A stretch of 64,000 nt of DNA from Pseudopithomyces maydicus (lineage: Eukaryota > Ascomycota > Dothideomycetes > Pleosporales > Didymosphaeriaceae). The DNA lies in assembly GCA_026873275.1 (NCBI GenBank), contig JANTUC010000007.1:1550001-1614000 (forward strand). The letters are read 5' to 3'. Positions within the stretch are counted from its first letter, which is position 1; each line of letters opens with the position of its first letter. The notes under the pieces are model-generated. The model saw only the letters and a list, made by a program, of their open reading frames with translations. It had not been told where the DNA came from and did no database searches. The translations under genes and the position numbers were made by a program. Below, piece after piece: positions 54,097 through 64,000 of the stretch.

Positions 54097-55386
54097 TCAT
54101 CCTGTTCGCACGTTGCTGCCTTTCCGCTTCTTCTTCGCCGGCTCCGACGCTACCGATCTAGGTGTTATTGGGGTGGGGAACTGGACCCAGGACTGCGAGT
54201 TTAGCGACATCTCCGAACGCGCAATCGTACTCTCGGCCGCAGGCTGAACATGGCACCTATTTCTAGCAAATTCCGGGAGCGCCTCTTTGATGGACTGCAG
54301 TCGCTCGCCAACAGCGTAGTCCAGAATGTTCCAGAGTATTTGCCGTGCTGCCTGCACCTCTGCTTCTTTCCGTAACGAAAACTCGTACACCAGTTCCATA
54401 TGGTGTACGTCTTGCTCCCTCCAGTGTACGAAGATATTTCCGTTCAGAAGATCGCAAGTAAGAGAAAAGTGACAAGTCTTGACAATGCCAGGCTCGCGGT
54501 CGCGCCCGTGCGAAACACTGTAGAATTCGTGGAGGTGATTCACTACGACAGCTCCATCGCGTCCAGCTTGGTTATGTGCATGCGAATGGTTTTGATTCGA
54601 GTTGGGAGACTTCCACTGCGAGGTGAGAAAAGGGAAATGCAGATACGGAGTGAGACGATACCTGCATGGAACATTAATTCGGTATACGCGTCCTCCATGG
54701 CTGGATAACGTACCCATTGAGTACTTCATCCTCATCTGCGGAAAAGGCCGTTTGGCTTGGAGGAACTGTGTTCTCCGCGTCACTCCGCGTGACATACCCG
54801 ATCGTCGTGTCAGGTCTAGGTTGAGAAAGATCCCCCAGGTCTTCGTAGTGTTAGCGTTAGGCGCTTGTGGAAGGAACGATCGCGTTAGATTGATTTCGTC
54901 CTTTGAGTATATGAGAGGTATTCCAGGCACTCTATCGTCTGCTTCAGCCTCTCCACGGAAAAGGAGATACGGCTCGACCTGCTTTATGCCACCGCGTTCG
55001 TTCTGCTGTGCCGCGATCCGTCTTTTCTCCACAACCTTCTTGGCATTTGGCGATGGAGGGGCCACCCGAGGCTTGCAAATCACATCTCGAATGTGTTTTT
55101 CCAATTCTTCAGGATATGCATATTCTTTGTCAACCGAGATGTTGTATGCTGCGAGCTTGTTACGGTTGTCAAGGTTCGATCGGCTTGGGGAGGACGTTCG
55201 AGACGAAGACATGGAAAAAGAGGACGTCAGGCTCTCGAAAAGTCGGATGTTTTCCTGGGTGAGTGGTAAAACTCGGTTCGGTTCTAATGAATGCGATGTA
55301 TTAAGAGGAGCAGCGCGTCGTTTTGCATGCGGAAGCTGCGATGTGCTGTCCGCGCAGCTTTCAGAGCGAGCGCGTTTTCTTCGCAT
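54097..55386 (-). CDS. Fungal DUF7924-like protein, 429 aa
   Basis: I start at the ATG at 55386 (MRRKRARSESC), because the 49 codons upstream look non-coding. Basic, Ser-rich N-terminus; then LPLTQENIRLF; a middle with RVPGIPLIYSKDEINLTRSFLPQAPN; and a conserved-looking core FPFLTSQWKSPNSNQNHSHAHNQAGRDGA, followed by HFSLTCDLLNG and MELVYEFSLR. The layout matches a widespread fungal family of unknown function (I believe DUF7924) whose core has an E-x-K signature reminiscent of PD-(D/E)XK nucleases. Here the Glu position is Gln (SQWK). C-terminal KKKRKGS may be a nuclear signal. Intact frame. A truncated relative lies at 11979-12428. Confidence 0.6.
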   Translation of the reverse strand: MRRKRARSESCADSTSQLPHAKRRAAPLNTSHSLEPNRVLPLTQENIRLFESLTSSFSMSSSRTSSPSRSNLDNRNKLAAYNISVDKEYAYPEELEKHIRDVICKPRVAPPSPNAKKVVEKRRIAAQQNERGGIKQVEPYLLFRGEAEADDRVPGIPLIYSKDEINLTRSFLPQAPNANTTKTWGIFLNLDLTRRSGMSRGVTRRTQFLQAKRPFPQMRMKYSMGTLSSHGGRVYRINVPCRYRLTPYLHFPFLTSQWKSPNSNQNHSHAHNQAGRDGAVVVNHLHEFYSVSHGRDREPGIVKTCHFSLTCDLLNGNIFVHWREQDVHHMELVYEFSLRKEAEVQAARQILWNILDYAVGERLQSIKEALPEFARNRCHVQPAAESTIARSEMSLNSQSWVQFPTPITPRSVASEPAKKKRKGSNVRTG

Positions 55387-56176
55387 GAACGGTAGTACAT
55401 GTGTAATTGTGTGCAACGTCGAATGCAACAAGTAACGGATGTAGTGTAGTATAACGATCAATCGGGAGGGTGTAGCACACAATGGTGAGTGAAGTTGTAC
55501 ACAAGCTGGCGCCGGTGTTCCGAAGCTGGGCAACTTGGTTGACTCAGTAACTGCGCTAACGTTTATAAGTTAGTGAATTCCCTGTTGTGCTGACCTCGTA
55601 CCAGAAACGCTAAGCCCGAAGTTAATAGCCTGATCCAGATCTACAAGGTCCCCGCCATACAGACAGTTGGCGCTTTCTCAAAATCCCATTAGGTTCAATC
55701 TTATTTCCTAGACCCGTTTTTCGTATCCGTTGTGGAACCAGTCTAGAGTTTTCTTACAGATGGATCCGACAACTACGAGTTACCGTTCTTATCCCTGTAG
55801 CAGGGCGATATTGCCTGATATGAACACGAAACTCATGGATCTCTCTAGCCATGGTTGGATGCTCTTGGAACACCACATTGATTGTCTTAAATGTTGTTTT
55901 TATGTTTGACCTATCCGCGCAACTACTAACATTCTAGGCTCTGAGTGTTTTCGCTTTCAGTGTCAATGTAGAAAGCATGGAGATTATCTGTAGGAATGAT
56001 ATTCGGCGTTGCAATGGTTGCGGCGTTTTCGGAACCAATTCCCAATTGTCGCTACCGAGATCTAACCTATCACAGCATAGCCCAGCTGGGTTACCCGAAG
56101 CTCTTGGTAGTTATCGCTCTCATGTACACTTGTGAAAGAGTGTTAAATGAATGGTGAGGGGGCATAATAAGAAAAG
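55387..56176. other. Intergenic
   Basis: About 0.8 kb. Holds the promoter of the minus-strand gene at 55386; no other gene seen. Confidence 0.4.
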
Positions 56177-57354
56177 CTACATAGAACTTGATTGCAGAAG
56201 CTGAACCACACCCCAGTGCCCTTCCTTAGCTGCCATCGAGACTGGCGTCTGACCGAAGCTATCGTTCCCGTTGATGTCGACGCTGTCCATCTCAAGCAGC
56301 AGTCTTACCACACCCTCATGCCCTCCCTTAGCTGCCCACAAGAGTGGCGTTCGACCGAAACAGTCTTTTGTTTCGGCCTCAACCTTACTCGTCTTAAGCA
56401 GCAGGCTAACCACATCTTCGTGCCCTCCCTCAGCTGCCCATGAGAGCGGTGTCTGCCCGAAGCTATCTTTCGCATTGATGTCGACGCCGTCTATCTCAAG
56501 CAGCAGTTTTACCACACCTTCGTGCCCTTCTCTAGCTGCCCACGAGAGCGGCGTCTGGCCGAATTTATCTTTTGCATCTACTGTAACCTTGCCCGTCTCG
56601 ATCAACAGGCTGACCACATCTTCGTGTCCTCCCTCAGCTGCCCACGAAAGTGGGGTCTGGCCATATTGACTATCGTTTAAGTCCGGGTCGACGCCGTCCT
56701 TCGACAGCAACAGGCGTACTATAGCTTCATATCCGTTCCCCGCGACCCATGCTAATGGTGTGAGACCGTACTGGCTTTTCAGCGTATATGGAAGTTGTAT
56801 TCCAAACACTCTCGTGTAGCCCTCGATTGCTTCTTGGAGTCTTTCTTCTGCCTTTTCATACCGTCCCAAGTCCGCTAGTACCAGTGCGGTATCCCATGCT
56901 CTGGTTGCTCTGTCTAAATGGACAATTGACTCTATTTTTGAATGGTCTAACGCCATACTGTGCACAATGTTCCAATGATTGTTTTCTCCTGAGCTTTGTA
57001 ACTCCTCCAAGTGATTTTTCCAGTTCCAAGCGAGCAAACAATCGCGGGAGAAGGCTTTCACCGAAGATAGGAGCTTTTGCCACACGATACTTTCACTTCC
57101 TACTCGTATATCCTCCAGAGGCATAGCTGCGATCATGATAACGGTGAAATGGTCCTTATGCATTCTGATAATGGACACTGTCATTGCAGAATCTGTAGAT
57201 GTGGGGGAAGAAGCGACCTCATTCTCAAGTGACGCCGCGACGCGTTCGAACTTGGTCCGAGCGTCGAGCACTGTCTCCTCAGCAACGAGACGATGCACCG
57301 CCACAGCGCCACGAATTGTGCGTAGGGTCTTCCACTTTCTGCTTATCCAAGCTT
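56177..57354 (-). CDS. Ankyrin-repeat protein with a TPR-like segment
   Basis: The C-terminal half has five to six ankyrin repeats of 33-35 residues (SFGQTPLSWAAEGGHEDVVSLLLKT), strongly alike and with the DNA repeating in register. Before them is a single TPR-like helix pair (LVLADLGRYEKAEERLQEAIEGYTRVFG), the type found in NB-ARC-TPR proteins. The frame stays open upstream of the first GTG to about 57354 (WKTLRTIRGAV), where an in-frame stop precedes it, so the start is in a missing exon or the gene is 5'-truncated. It may be the C-terminal end of a STAND receptor, but no NTPase is present in the window. Confidence 0.6.
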
Positions 57355-57631
57355 ACAATTGCAAAAGCTACACTTTCGCATGCCTTTGAGGGTGATCGAA
57401 TTTTTTGAGTATAGAATTATGGAGTAGGTTGAGCAATTATAGAAACATCAGGCACTCAACGTAGCGATATGCCAGAAGCATTGAGCCCCGATGCAAAGTA
57501 CGGCTGGAAAGAACTATGAAATCAGTGTTGTACGCTCGGAAAATTCGGCCTGTTGCAGGGACAAGAATAATGATCCGTAATTATATTTATTTGTAGAGGT
57601 TCTAAACTAGTTAAAAGTTGAACCAGCGCGC

Positions 57632-58229
57632 TTAGTAACACTTAAATAGGATCACATCAGTAGCATATTGGTATAGCAGAGTTCTGTAGAAAAATCGATA
57701 GAAAGATGCCCCGGTAACATCCTTTGGAGCAAGACTAAGGCCATCCTGCTGCACAATATTGAAATCAGACTCGTGCTGGACCGGATATCTATAAGTGCGC
57801 AGGAACCCTGTCGTAGCTTTGCAGATATCGCTTCGATAGGTAATTACCTAAGTGGTCGAAGCTCTCGCTCAGGTACATCTCCCAAAATGCGTGCGAGAGA
57901 AGATATCGCGGAGGAGGCTTAATGAATATCCGGTGATGTATCCACACAAGATGCAACCGAGGGTCTTCGCTGATGATAATCTCGCGGCCCTTCACCCATT
58001 GACGATGTGGTGCGCTTATGCTGCTGCTAGATGAGGGCGTCATGATCCACAATCGCGGCGCTATTGTTTCTAGGTCCGCAGATCAGAGTTCCTTTCTGAG
58101 GAACTCTCTCGCTAGAGTAGAGTCCATGAGCATGACCGAAGGGACACCAGGCAACGTGACAATTGGTACTCCAGTTTCATCAGGATCCAGGCCGCGAACA
58201 AGCTGATTGGGCTTAGAGAACGGCGGCAT
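57632..58229 (-). pseudogene. DUF6601-like gene, disrupted
   Basis: ATG at 58229 opens MPPFSKPNQLVRGLDPDETG. An in-frame TGA at 58085-58083 follows FLRKEL. The frame continues SADLETIAPRLWIM, VKGREIIISEDPRLHLVWIHHRIFIKPPPRYLLSHAFWEMYL, the hallmark block of this fungal family. Near 57848 the frame shifts by one, after which ICKATTGFLRTYRYPVQHESDFNIVQQDGL continues to a stop at 57632. Families of this type are about 300 residues; the end is also missing. Family name from memory. Confidence 0.65.
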
Positions 58230-58279
58230 GATTATATAGAACGACGATATCAGAATGCGAAAAGTAGGGACGACCAGCT

Positions 58280-59678
58280 ATGCGATGTTTGTATTTGGGA
58301 GCTGGCCAAGCGTCCGGTGAGAGGAGTCGCCTTGCTGCCTCAAGCTGCAGCGAGCTCCTGCAAGCTTTTCCGCCCGCGGCCAGTCTCGCCGCGCGCAGGC
58401 CGGCGGTGTTACTCTCTCAGCCTGACTGTCCATATCCTCGCATCGTCGCTCTACACGCTATCAGAGCTTTTCTAGCCTTTCGACTCAATCCACCGTCATA
58501 CCTAGGCGTTAATGTCCTGAAATGGTACGTAGCACGGGATGAAGAAGGCGCGCCAAGGCTGACGCAGGACCAGGTCCGCCAAGTGACAGACGACGACATC
58601 GGGCTAAAGGTGCTCCTTGAGACACCGGCCGAAGCAGCAGCCCAGGCCATCGAGTGCGTTCGTTCCTACCTCGCTTAACCACCTAAACCTATACTAAATC
58701 ATGCGAGCATCGTCGCGATCCATGGCATCGGGGCGCATCCGGACGACAGCTGGTGCAAGAATGTCGGCACAGCAGCGAACCCGCGGTGGGTGAACTGGCT
58801 CGACGAGAAAGACATGCTACCAGAGGCAGCACCTAATGCGCGCATTATGCGATATGGATACCAGTCGCAGTGGTTTGGAGAAGGTGCGATGCGGCAAAAT
58901 GTTTCAACGGTGGCCCAGCGGTTGCTCCTGGCTTTAATGCGGAAGCGAAAGGTATTACGTCTATCTGGGAGGTGTTGCATAGCCGCTGATTCAGCTAGGA
59001 GTGCCCATTTCGCCCGCTGATATTTATAGCGCACTGCTTCGGTGGTCTGGTTGTGCTGAAGGTACGCGTACGCACAAAATCTAGATGTGCCCGCAACTGA
59101 CGTTTACAGGCACTCCTGGAGGCCCGATATGATGCAGATGAGTGGTCCGGCATATTAGACTCTACAACTGGCCTGCTATTCTTTGGTACGCCTTTTCGAG
59201 GGGCGGAGGGTATAAGCCAGATGGAGATGCTGGAGGCAGCGCGGCGGGAATACCATGAGGACGAGGTGCAGACAGACGTTCTAAAGGTACTAGAGCCAGG
59301 GAACGAGTTCCTTCAGGAGATAGTCGACCAGTTTAGCAAGATGCGAAAGCAGGCAAATAGGGCTGAGGTGGCATGCTTCTACGAGCTGAAGTCTAGCAAT
59401 GTAGGGAAGATTGTAGGAAAGCAGGATCGAACGGTAGGTTAGGAAATAGCTCTGCATCTTGTCGAGGCTGACTGTTGTGCCAGAGATTCGTGGTGAGCGC
59501 GAGCTCCGGCTGCCTCGACCCATCAGATAGGACAAGAAAGCTCTCGCTCTCCCGGACGCATTTCGACATGAACAAGTTCGGGAAGCCCACAGAAGAAGAC
59601 TTCGAGATCGTTTGTGAGGTGATCAAAGGAATGATTGAAGCCCCAAGTCTTAGTAATGGCTCGATGTTGTGTAGGTAG
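58280..59678 (+). CDS. Lipase-like alpha/beta hydrolase domain of NLR type, stand-alone
   Basis: Five exons (58280-58653, 58708-58951, 58999-59061, 59110-59433, 59484-59678) with introns of 54, 47, 48 and 50 nt close to a 399-residue frame; the first exon's true start is uncertain. The sequence DIVAIHGIGAHPDDSW (oxyanion region), IFIAHCFGGLVVLK (nucleophile elbow with Cys where Ser is usual), LLFFGTPFRG and a late SLSRTHFDMNKF (candidate His) matches the serine-esterase/lipase-like N-terminal domain that precedes NB-ARC-TPR in fungal STAND proteins. Here the protein ends soon after (IKGMIEAPS...), with no NTPase. Either a solitary effector-like domain or a 3'-truncated NLR. Confidence 0.7.
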
Positions 59679-59718
59679 CTTCTGAACTGGGGCAATTCGA
59701 CACATGCCGATCTGACAT

Positions 59719-60363
59719 ATGCTGAAAACAGACGAAAGAAGTCCCAGTACCAAAGTCCTATTAGAACGATCTAAGTCACCTCAACTACCGATGGCATTAT
59801 CGGAAGGTGTGCAAGCATTGTGGAGTGACACGAGATTACGTAACTACGTTCCGGTACCACAAACGTCCAGCGTTAATACGGAATGGCCAGGTGTACGAAG
59901 TAATAGCACGAATCAGCACACAAAAAACGGACCACAATTCGGATGTCAAACCTGTGACAAAAAATTCCAATTAAAGGAAGCAGCGGAACAACACATGGCA
60001 GCCACTGGACATGGAAGCCCTAAGATTCCGTGTAAGACGTGCACCAAGAAGTTTTACACACAGAGTGCAGCAATCGAGCACATGGCAGCCACTGGACATG
60101 GGAGCCCTAAGATTTCTTGTAAGACGTGCGCCAAGAAGTTTTACACACAGAGTGCAGCAATCGAGCACATGGCAGCCACTGGACATGGGAGCCCTAAGAT
60201 TTCTTGTAAGACGTGCGCCAAGAAGTTTTACACACAGAGTGCAGCAATCGAGCACATGGCAGCCATTAAACACTAGGGCCTTAACATACTCCTGTATGAC
60301 GTGCGACAAGACGTTTTACACACTGAGTGCAGCTTATCAACATGCTAAGGCCTTGCAGATCTT
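59719..60363 (+). CDS. Tandem C2H2-like zinc-finger protein
   Basis: After a Ser-rich N-terminus come a divergent finger (CQTCDKKFQLKEAAEQHMAATGH) and three near-identical 29-residue units C..C.KKFYTQSAAIEHMAA(T)GH, each a C-x2-C...H-x5-H finger of the U1/JAZ-like type that often binds RNA or DNA. The 87-bp DNA units start at about 60006, 60093 and 60180. The frame stops at 60276, but a fifth finger (YSCMTCDKTFYTLSAAYQHA) continues one frame over to about 60379, so a one-base change may have truncated it. No other domain seen. Confidence 0.6.
60006..60266 (+). repeat. Three 87-bp zinc-finger-coding repeats
   Basis: GGACATGG(A/G)AGCCCTAAGATT...CATGGCAGCCACT is repeated with only a few base differences. 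Confidence 0.9.
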
Positions 60364-61014
60364 TGATAGCTTTGAATGAATGAATAGCAAAGTATCTATG
60401 GGCAATGAAGTAAGGTTACGATCATATAATAGATGAAGTATCTTTTGAAGCATATGTGTCAGCTCTTATAAAGTATGTAGCCCCAGACCCAGCTTGATCC
60501 GGCACTTGTTCAAGAATGAGACACAACTCTGCAAGCTCCAAAGTAGACACTAGGAGCAGGAATGCCCTTAATGGGGCATATACGGAGCGGGCCAGAGTCA
60601 AGCCATCGAAACTGACCTCATCTACACGCCGTAGAGACGGTCCGGGGTAGACACTTGGTGTATGATTCTTGTACAGACTTTCGATTATGTGATGACGTGG
60701 TTTTTTTAAAGATTGATCTGCTGAGAGAATACCGTTCCGTAAAGGATGCCATACTAGGAATGTAACAGAATACTATAGTAAGTATATTCTCCGCCTTTAG
60801 GGTTGTTAGTCCTCCATTATACCTGGCTAGCCATGTGTTCCACTTCGGTTCCCGCAGCGGGCCTATTCCGAGAACCTCGTTAGATCGGCTAATGATCTCG
60901 TCTGCTCGAGGCTGGACACCCTACTCAAAACGCCATAGCATCCACGGCCCCGGTGGCAACAGCAATGACTCTCCAAGACCTTCATCTACGCCCAATAATC
61001 GAGCGCCTCGTCAG

Positions 61015-61045
61015 CAAAGGTCAGGGCAGGAACGGGTCGGCCACC
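61015..61045 (+). repeat. Box element, copy D
   Basis: CAGCAAAGGTCAGGGCAGGAACGGGTCGGCCACC; downstream sequence differs from copies A-C. Confidence 0.7.
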
Positions 61046-61489
61046 TTTCTGCAGATGCGCCGCCACTCTCATCTACATATTCGCCACATAGCTGACTCAG
61101 CTGCCATGGTACTTTGAAGTACTTACTGCTCTCACACTATGTTGCCACAAGAGCATAGACCACGATGAGACGATGGCTGATAATACTAAAATAACGAGAT
61201 AGGTGCCACACTGCAAGCCAGGTTTCAGAGCCCCGCATTGCCCCGCACCTTATGCCATCGCCTCGATCCCCACAAATTGGACTCAACTGACCGGTCCTTC
61301 ATCTCTGCTGTTATTCGCGATTATATACCTAGCCTAGTGTAGCCTGCTAGAGATAGCCAGCTCGAGGTTACTTTAAAAGAAAAAATCAATAAAAGTTTTT
61401 CACCGGTAAAGCAGAATGGCCAGGCAGCACTAACAAGTGGGTGACTCCGGCTTGCCGTATACGGTAGTGTATCACTTTCTTTGCAGTTT

Positions 61490-61620
61490 TTTTGTTGAGC
61501 ATGGAGTAAGGAATCGGGTGAGCAGGACTCATGGTTGGCCTCTAAAATAGAGCAGATGTAACAGAGCAGAGTGTACATAGCTGGCGCATCGTAACGGCCC
61601 ATACCTACTGGGTGTGAGGC
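61490..61620 (+). repeat. LINE 3' tail relic
   Basis: TTGAGCATGG.GT.AGG...GAGCAGG.CTCA.GGTTGGC.TCT and TAGCTGGC.C.T.GTAACGGCCCATACC match the 3' tail of the LINE at 40940-41055. Confidence 0.7.
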
Positions 61621-62262
61621 ATCATGCCAAACAAGAGGCCGCGACGACATAGCGTCAACGAGCCGCAGGCGGGCTATGTCGAAAGAATAACTCGCGGCTA
61701 GCTCGAGATCCACAGCGGGAGCCAATGCGTTCTTGCGGTAAGCGAGTACAATCAAACTTGAACCCCAACTGCGCCTTTTCGCCAATATGCGTTAATCCAT
61801 CTTTGATCTATGAAGATCATGTTGACGCCGGAAGTGGGACCGACTTATCAACCTGTTGTTTGCCTACCTCAACCCACTTTTTGCTCGTTGTGCTGATAGG
61901 TAGACTGATTACACAAAGACTTTAATCTAAGCTTAACCAATTATCTGCTGCATGGTTGACCGGAACGTCAAAACGGCAAAATGCCGACCGGTGAGGGCGG
62001 GCATAACTCTTAAGATGGGGAGGTAGGCAACAGTTTCATAACTATACAGCAAGTCGTAATACTGCACGGATCTTTTTTCTGTAGAAGATTTCTTAAATAT
62101 CGAAGGTAGGGACAGGATTTACACGTTTTGCTCACTGGAAAGACAAACTTGAGATCTTTTTCTGATGCACATGCGAGTAGCCCCTAATCAAATGTAAAGA
62201 CGCAAGATATTATCCATCTTTTAGGTACTAATCATCTGAAAAGGTCAAGTGGAAATACAGAT

Positions 62263-64000
62263 ATGTTTTCATACAACGGATCGTTACAGGGTAGAAGGAT
62301 TCGACTTATCCGAGTGATACCAGATTCTGAGCCAAGCATACTGTCAGTTCAACTGGTAGAGAAAGCTCTTGACGAATCAGCATTCGAGGCACTTTCTTAC
62401 GTATGGGGAGACCAAACGAGGAAGACAAGGATCAAATGTAACGGGAAATGGGCTGAGATTGGAGCCAACCTCCATGCTGCTCTACATGAAAGACGTTGCC
62501 GCATGTCTGTCGGGCTGCTATGGGCTGACCAAATCTGCATTAATCAGAACGACATCAGTGAGAAAAATCGCCAAGTTCGGTTAATGTCAGCCATCTACAC
62601 TAGAGCGAATCGAGTCATAGTATGGTTGGGAAAGCAACAGCCTAGAGACGTTGAAGGGATGGCTCTTGCGTCGGCCTTGTATCAGAAGTGCAATGGCAAT
62701 CAATACGACATAGATGTTGGTGCTTACGATTTCCACAACTTTGATTGCAAATCTCGAGGGGTGCCAGATCCGGCACACAATTCGACATGGTCGGCACTTT
62801 TTCAAATTATCGCAAACCCCTGGTTTGGTCGTGTCTGGGTCGTTCAAGAGTTGTTGATGGCTCAAAGATCAGTTATGTGGAAAGGGGCTTTAGATTTGGA
62901 GACTGAAGTGATACTTTGGTCAGCGATGTTAATCCAACGACACAAAAATCTCTACGTTTGGTATGACATTTCGATGGGCAGCCCGGAATCTTCCGCTCTC
63001 AAGGCGGGAAATATAGCAGCCGGCTACTACGACTTCAAGAAGAAAGGCCCCCTTCCTATATACGATACATTGTCAAGATATCTAGCAATGGGTGCAACAG
63101 ATCCTAGAGACCGTTTTTTTGCGCTCGCCGGCGTTTCATCTGGCCTTGCAGAAGAATTTGTCGATTATAACAAGACCTTTACAGATGTTGCTTGCCTAGT
63201 CGGCAAAATGACTTTGTTGGGTACACCGAATTACCATATTGCAGATGATGGTACTGAAATTATCTCTATGGGACACAACCCTGCAAACCATAGGTTCCTG
63301 ATTGAATGGTTGGCATTCCTTGCAAATCCACAAAACCACAGCTTGGGGATACCATCCTGGATTCCAGATCTGATCTCTCCTCACAGTACTGGATTGATTT
63401 TGACAGGATTTTACAACAGCATGTATCTGCAAGAACAGAGAAACGTGCCCCAACCGGAAGTCCACGTGAACGGAGAGTTTTATCGCGTTTCAGGTCTGTA
63501 TGGGAGAAAATGGCAAATTTCTGTGCCTAATGTAAGTCACTTTGATGTAAATCTCTCATGGGGTAGAATCGATTTTAATTTGTGAAACAAGGAGGTACAA
63601 ATCAAAGGGGCGAATTTTGATGAAGTAAGAGCTATCGCTCAGGGTCGGCCAAAAAAGCCATCAGCGGACCAAATTAGAAAGGACGGTTATATAGACCCCT
63701 TGGAAGAATTGGAAGAGATGTCCAAATACGAGACTGAAATGGTCTATTGGTTGTCCGCAGTAAGGAAGCTAGCCGACCCATCTCTAGATGCTCAAGGGAG
63801 TATAATGGATGGCCAGTCTTTCTGTACTTTCTGGCGCACTCTCGTGTATAATCGTGGACAGCGGTTTGATTACGATTCTCCGAATAAGAAAGCTGGTAAC
63901 CACCTGGGAGTCGCATTTGGATATTGGTACCTCTGGAAAAAGTTTCAGATGGCAAAGCCCTGGAGGAGTGATGTTCTAGCTTGGACATCTGGTGACGGGA
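62263..64000 (+). CDS. HET-domain protein (3' end beyond window)
   Basis: Exon 62263-63531, a 60-nt intron (63532-63591, donor GTAAGT, acceptor ACAAG), and an exon open to the window end. The N-terminal HET domain is clear: FEALSYVWGD, LLWADQICINQNDISEKNRQVRLMSAIYTRANRVIVWLG, then WFGRVWVVQELLMA, and later YLAMGATDPRDRFFALAGV. These are the conserved blocks of heterokaryon-incompatibility proteins, which trigger cell death on non-self recognition. At least 558 residues are visible; the C-terminus is unknown. The start is the first ATG, about 30 residues before the HET core as usual. Apparently intact. Confidence 0.9.

Larger units (their letters stand above)
60380..62262. other. Repeat-containing intergenic region
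   Basis: Holds the fourth GGTCAGGGCAGGAACGGGTCGGCCACC box (61015-61045) and a LINE tail (61490-61620). No gene supported; the last few hundred bases should include the HET gene promoter. Confidence 0.5.

Overview
The window looks like an accessory region of a filamentous ascomycete nuclear genome, probably a Dothideomycete related to the Pleosporales. The evidence is many short introns (about 40-75 nt, GT...AG, with CTAAC/CTGAC-type branch sites), fungus-specific families (HET, NACHT/NB-ARC STAND proteins with WD40, ankyrin, TPR or HEAT ends, F-box-like proteins), a Fot1/pogo DNA transposon and a Tad-like LINE. There are no operons and no prokaryotic signals. I reconstructed splicing by eye; exon limits are given where frame and splice motifs agree. 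Family names come from memory, without database searches. || Layout. 0-21 kb: small lineage-specific genes, among them a multi-pass membrane protein, an alpha/beta hydrolase, two F-box-like proteins, a four-exon pseudokinase, a coiled-coil protein and a secreted eight-cysteine protein, ending in a repeat-rich stretch and a TPR relic. 21-29 kb: an intact NACHT-ankyrin gene, a CorA-like relic, a DUF6594-like fragment, and an NB-ARC-TPR pseudogene that is one open frame interrupted only by stop codons. 29.5-37 kb: a NACHT-WD40 gene with twelve almost identical WD repeats, a pogo transposase with three nonsense codons, and a HeLo-like protein with a glycine-rich C-terminal motif. 37-41.5 kb: dispersed repeats, an AT-rich gene-free stretch and a 5'-truncated LINE. 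41.5-49.4 kb: a HEAT-repeat tail of an NLR, an intact HeLo-like/NACHT/WD40 gene, and an NB-ARC-TPR gene whose P-loop half was replaced by antisense pogo sequence. 49.4-64 kb: a decayed nuclease-like gene, an RNase III-like protein, a BTB protein, a nuclear-type protein of unknown function, an ankyrin protein, a DUF6601-like pseudogene, a lipase-like NLR N-terminal domain, a zinc-finger repeat gene, and a HET-domain gene cut by the window end. || Common theme. At least eight loci are whole or broken parts of fungal NLR-like (STAND) receptors and cell-death effectors, the class used in heterokaryon incompatibility and probably in fungal innate immunity. The most interesting hypothesis is a HET-S/NWD2-like pair: the NACHT-WD40 receptor at 29.5-33.4 kb has no N-terminal effector domain but starts with a short AR..(L)GD-type motif, and the next gene in the same orientation (35.8-36.8 kb) is a HeLo-like protein ending in a similar AR..(M)GD motif, with a pogo element between them. 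Several dead loci carry stop codons in otherwise open frames, each explicable by a single G:C to A:T change, which would fit RIP-like or deamination damage.
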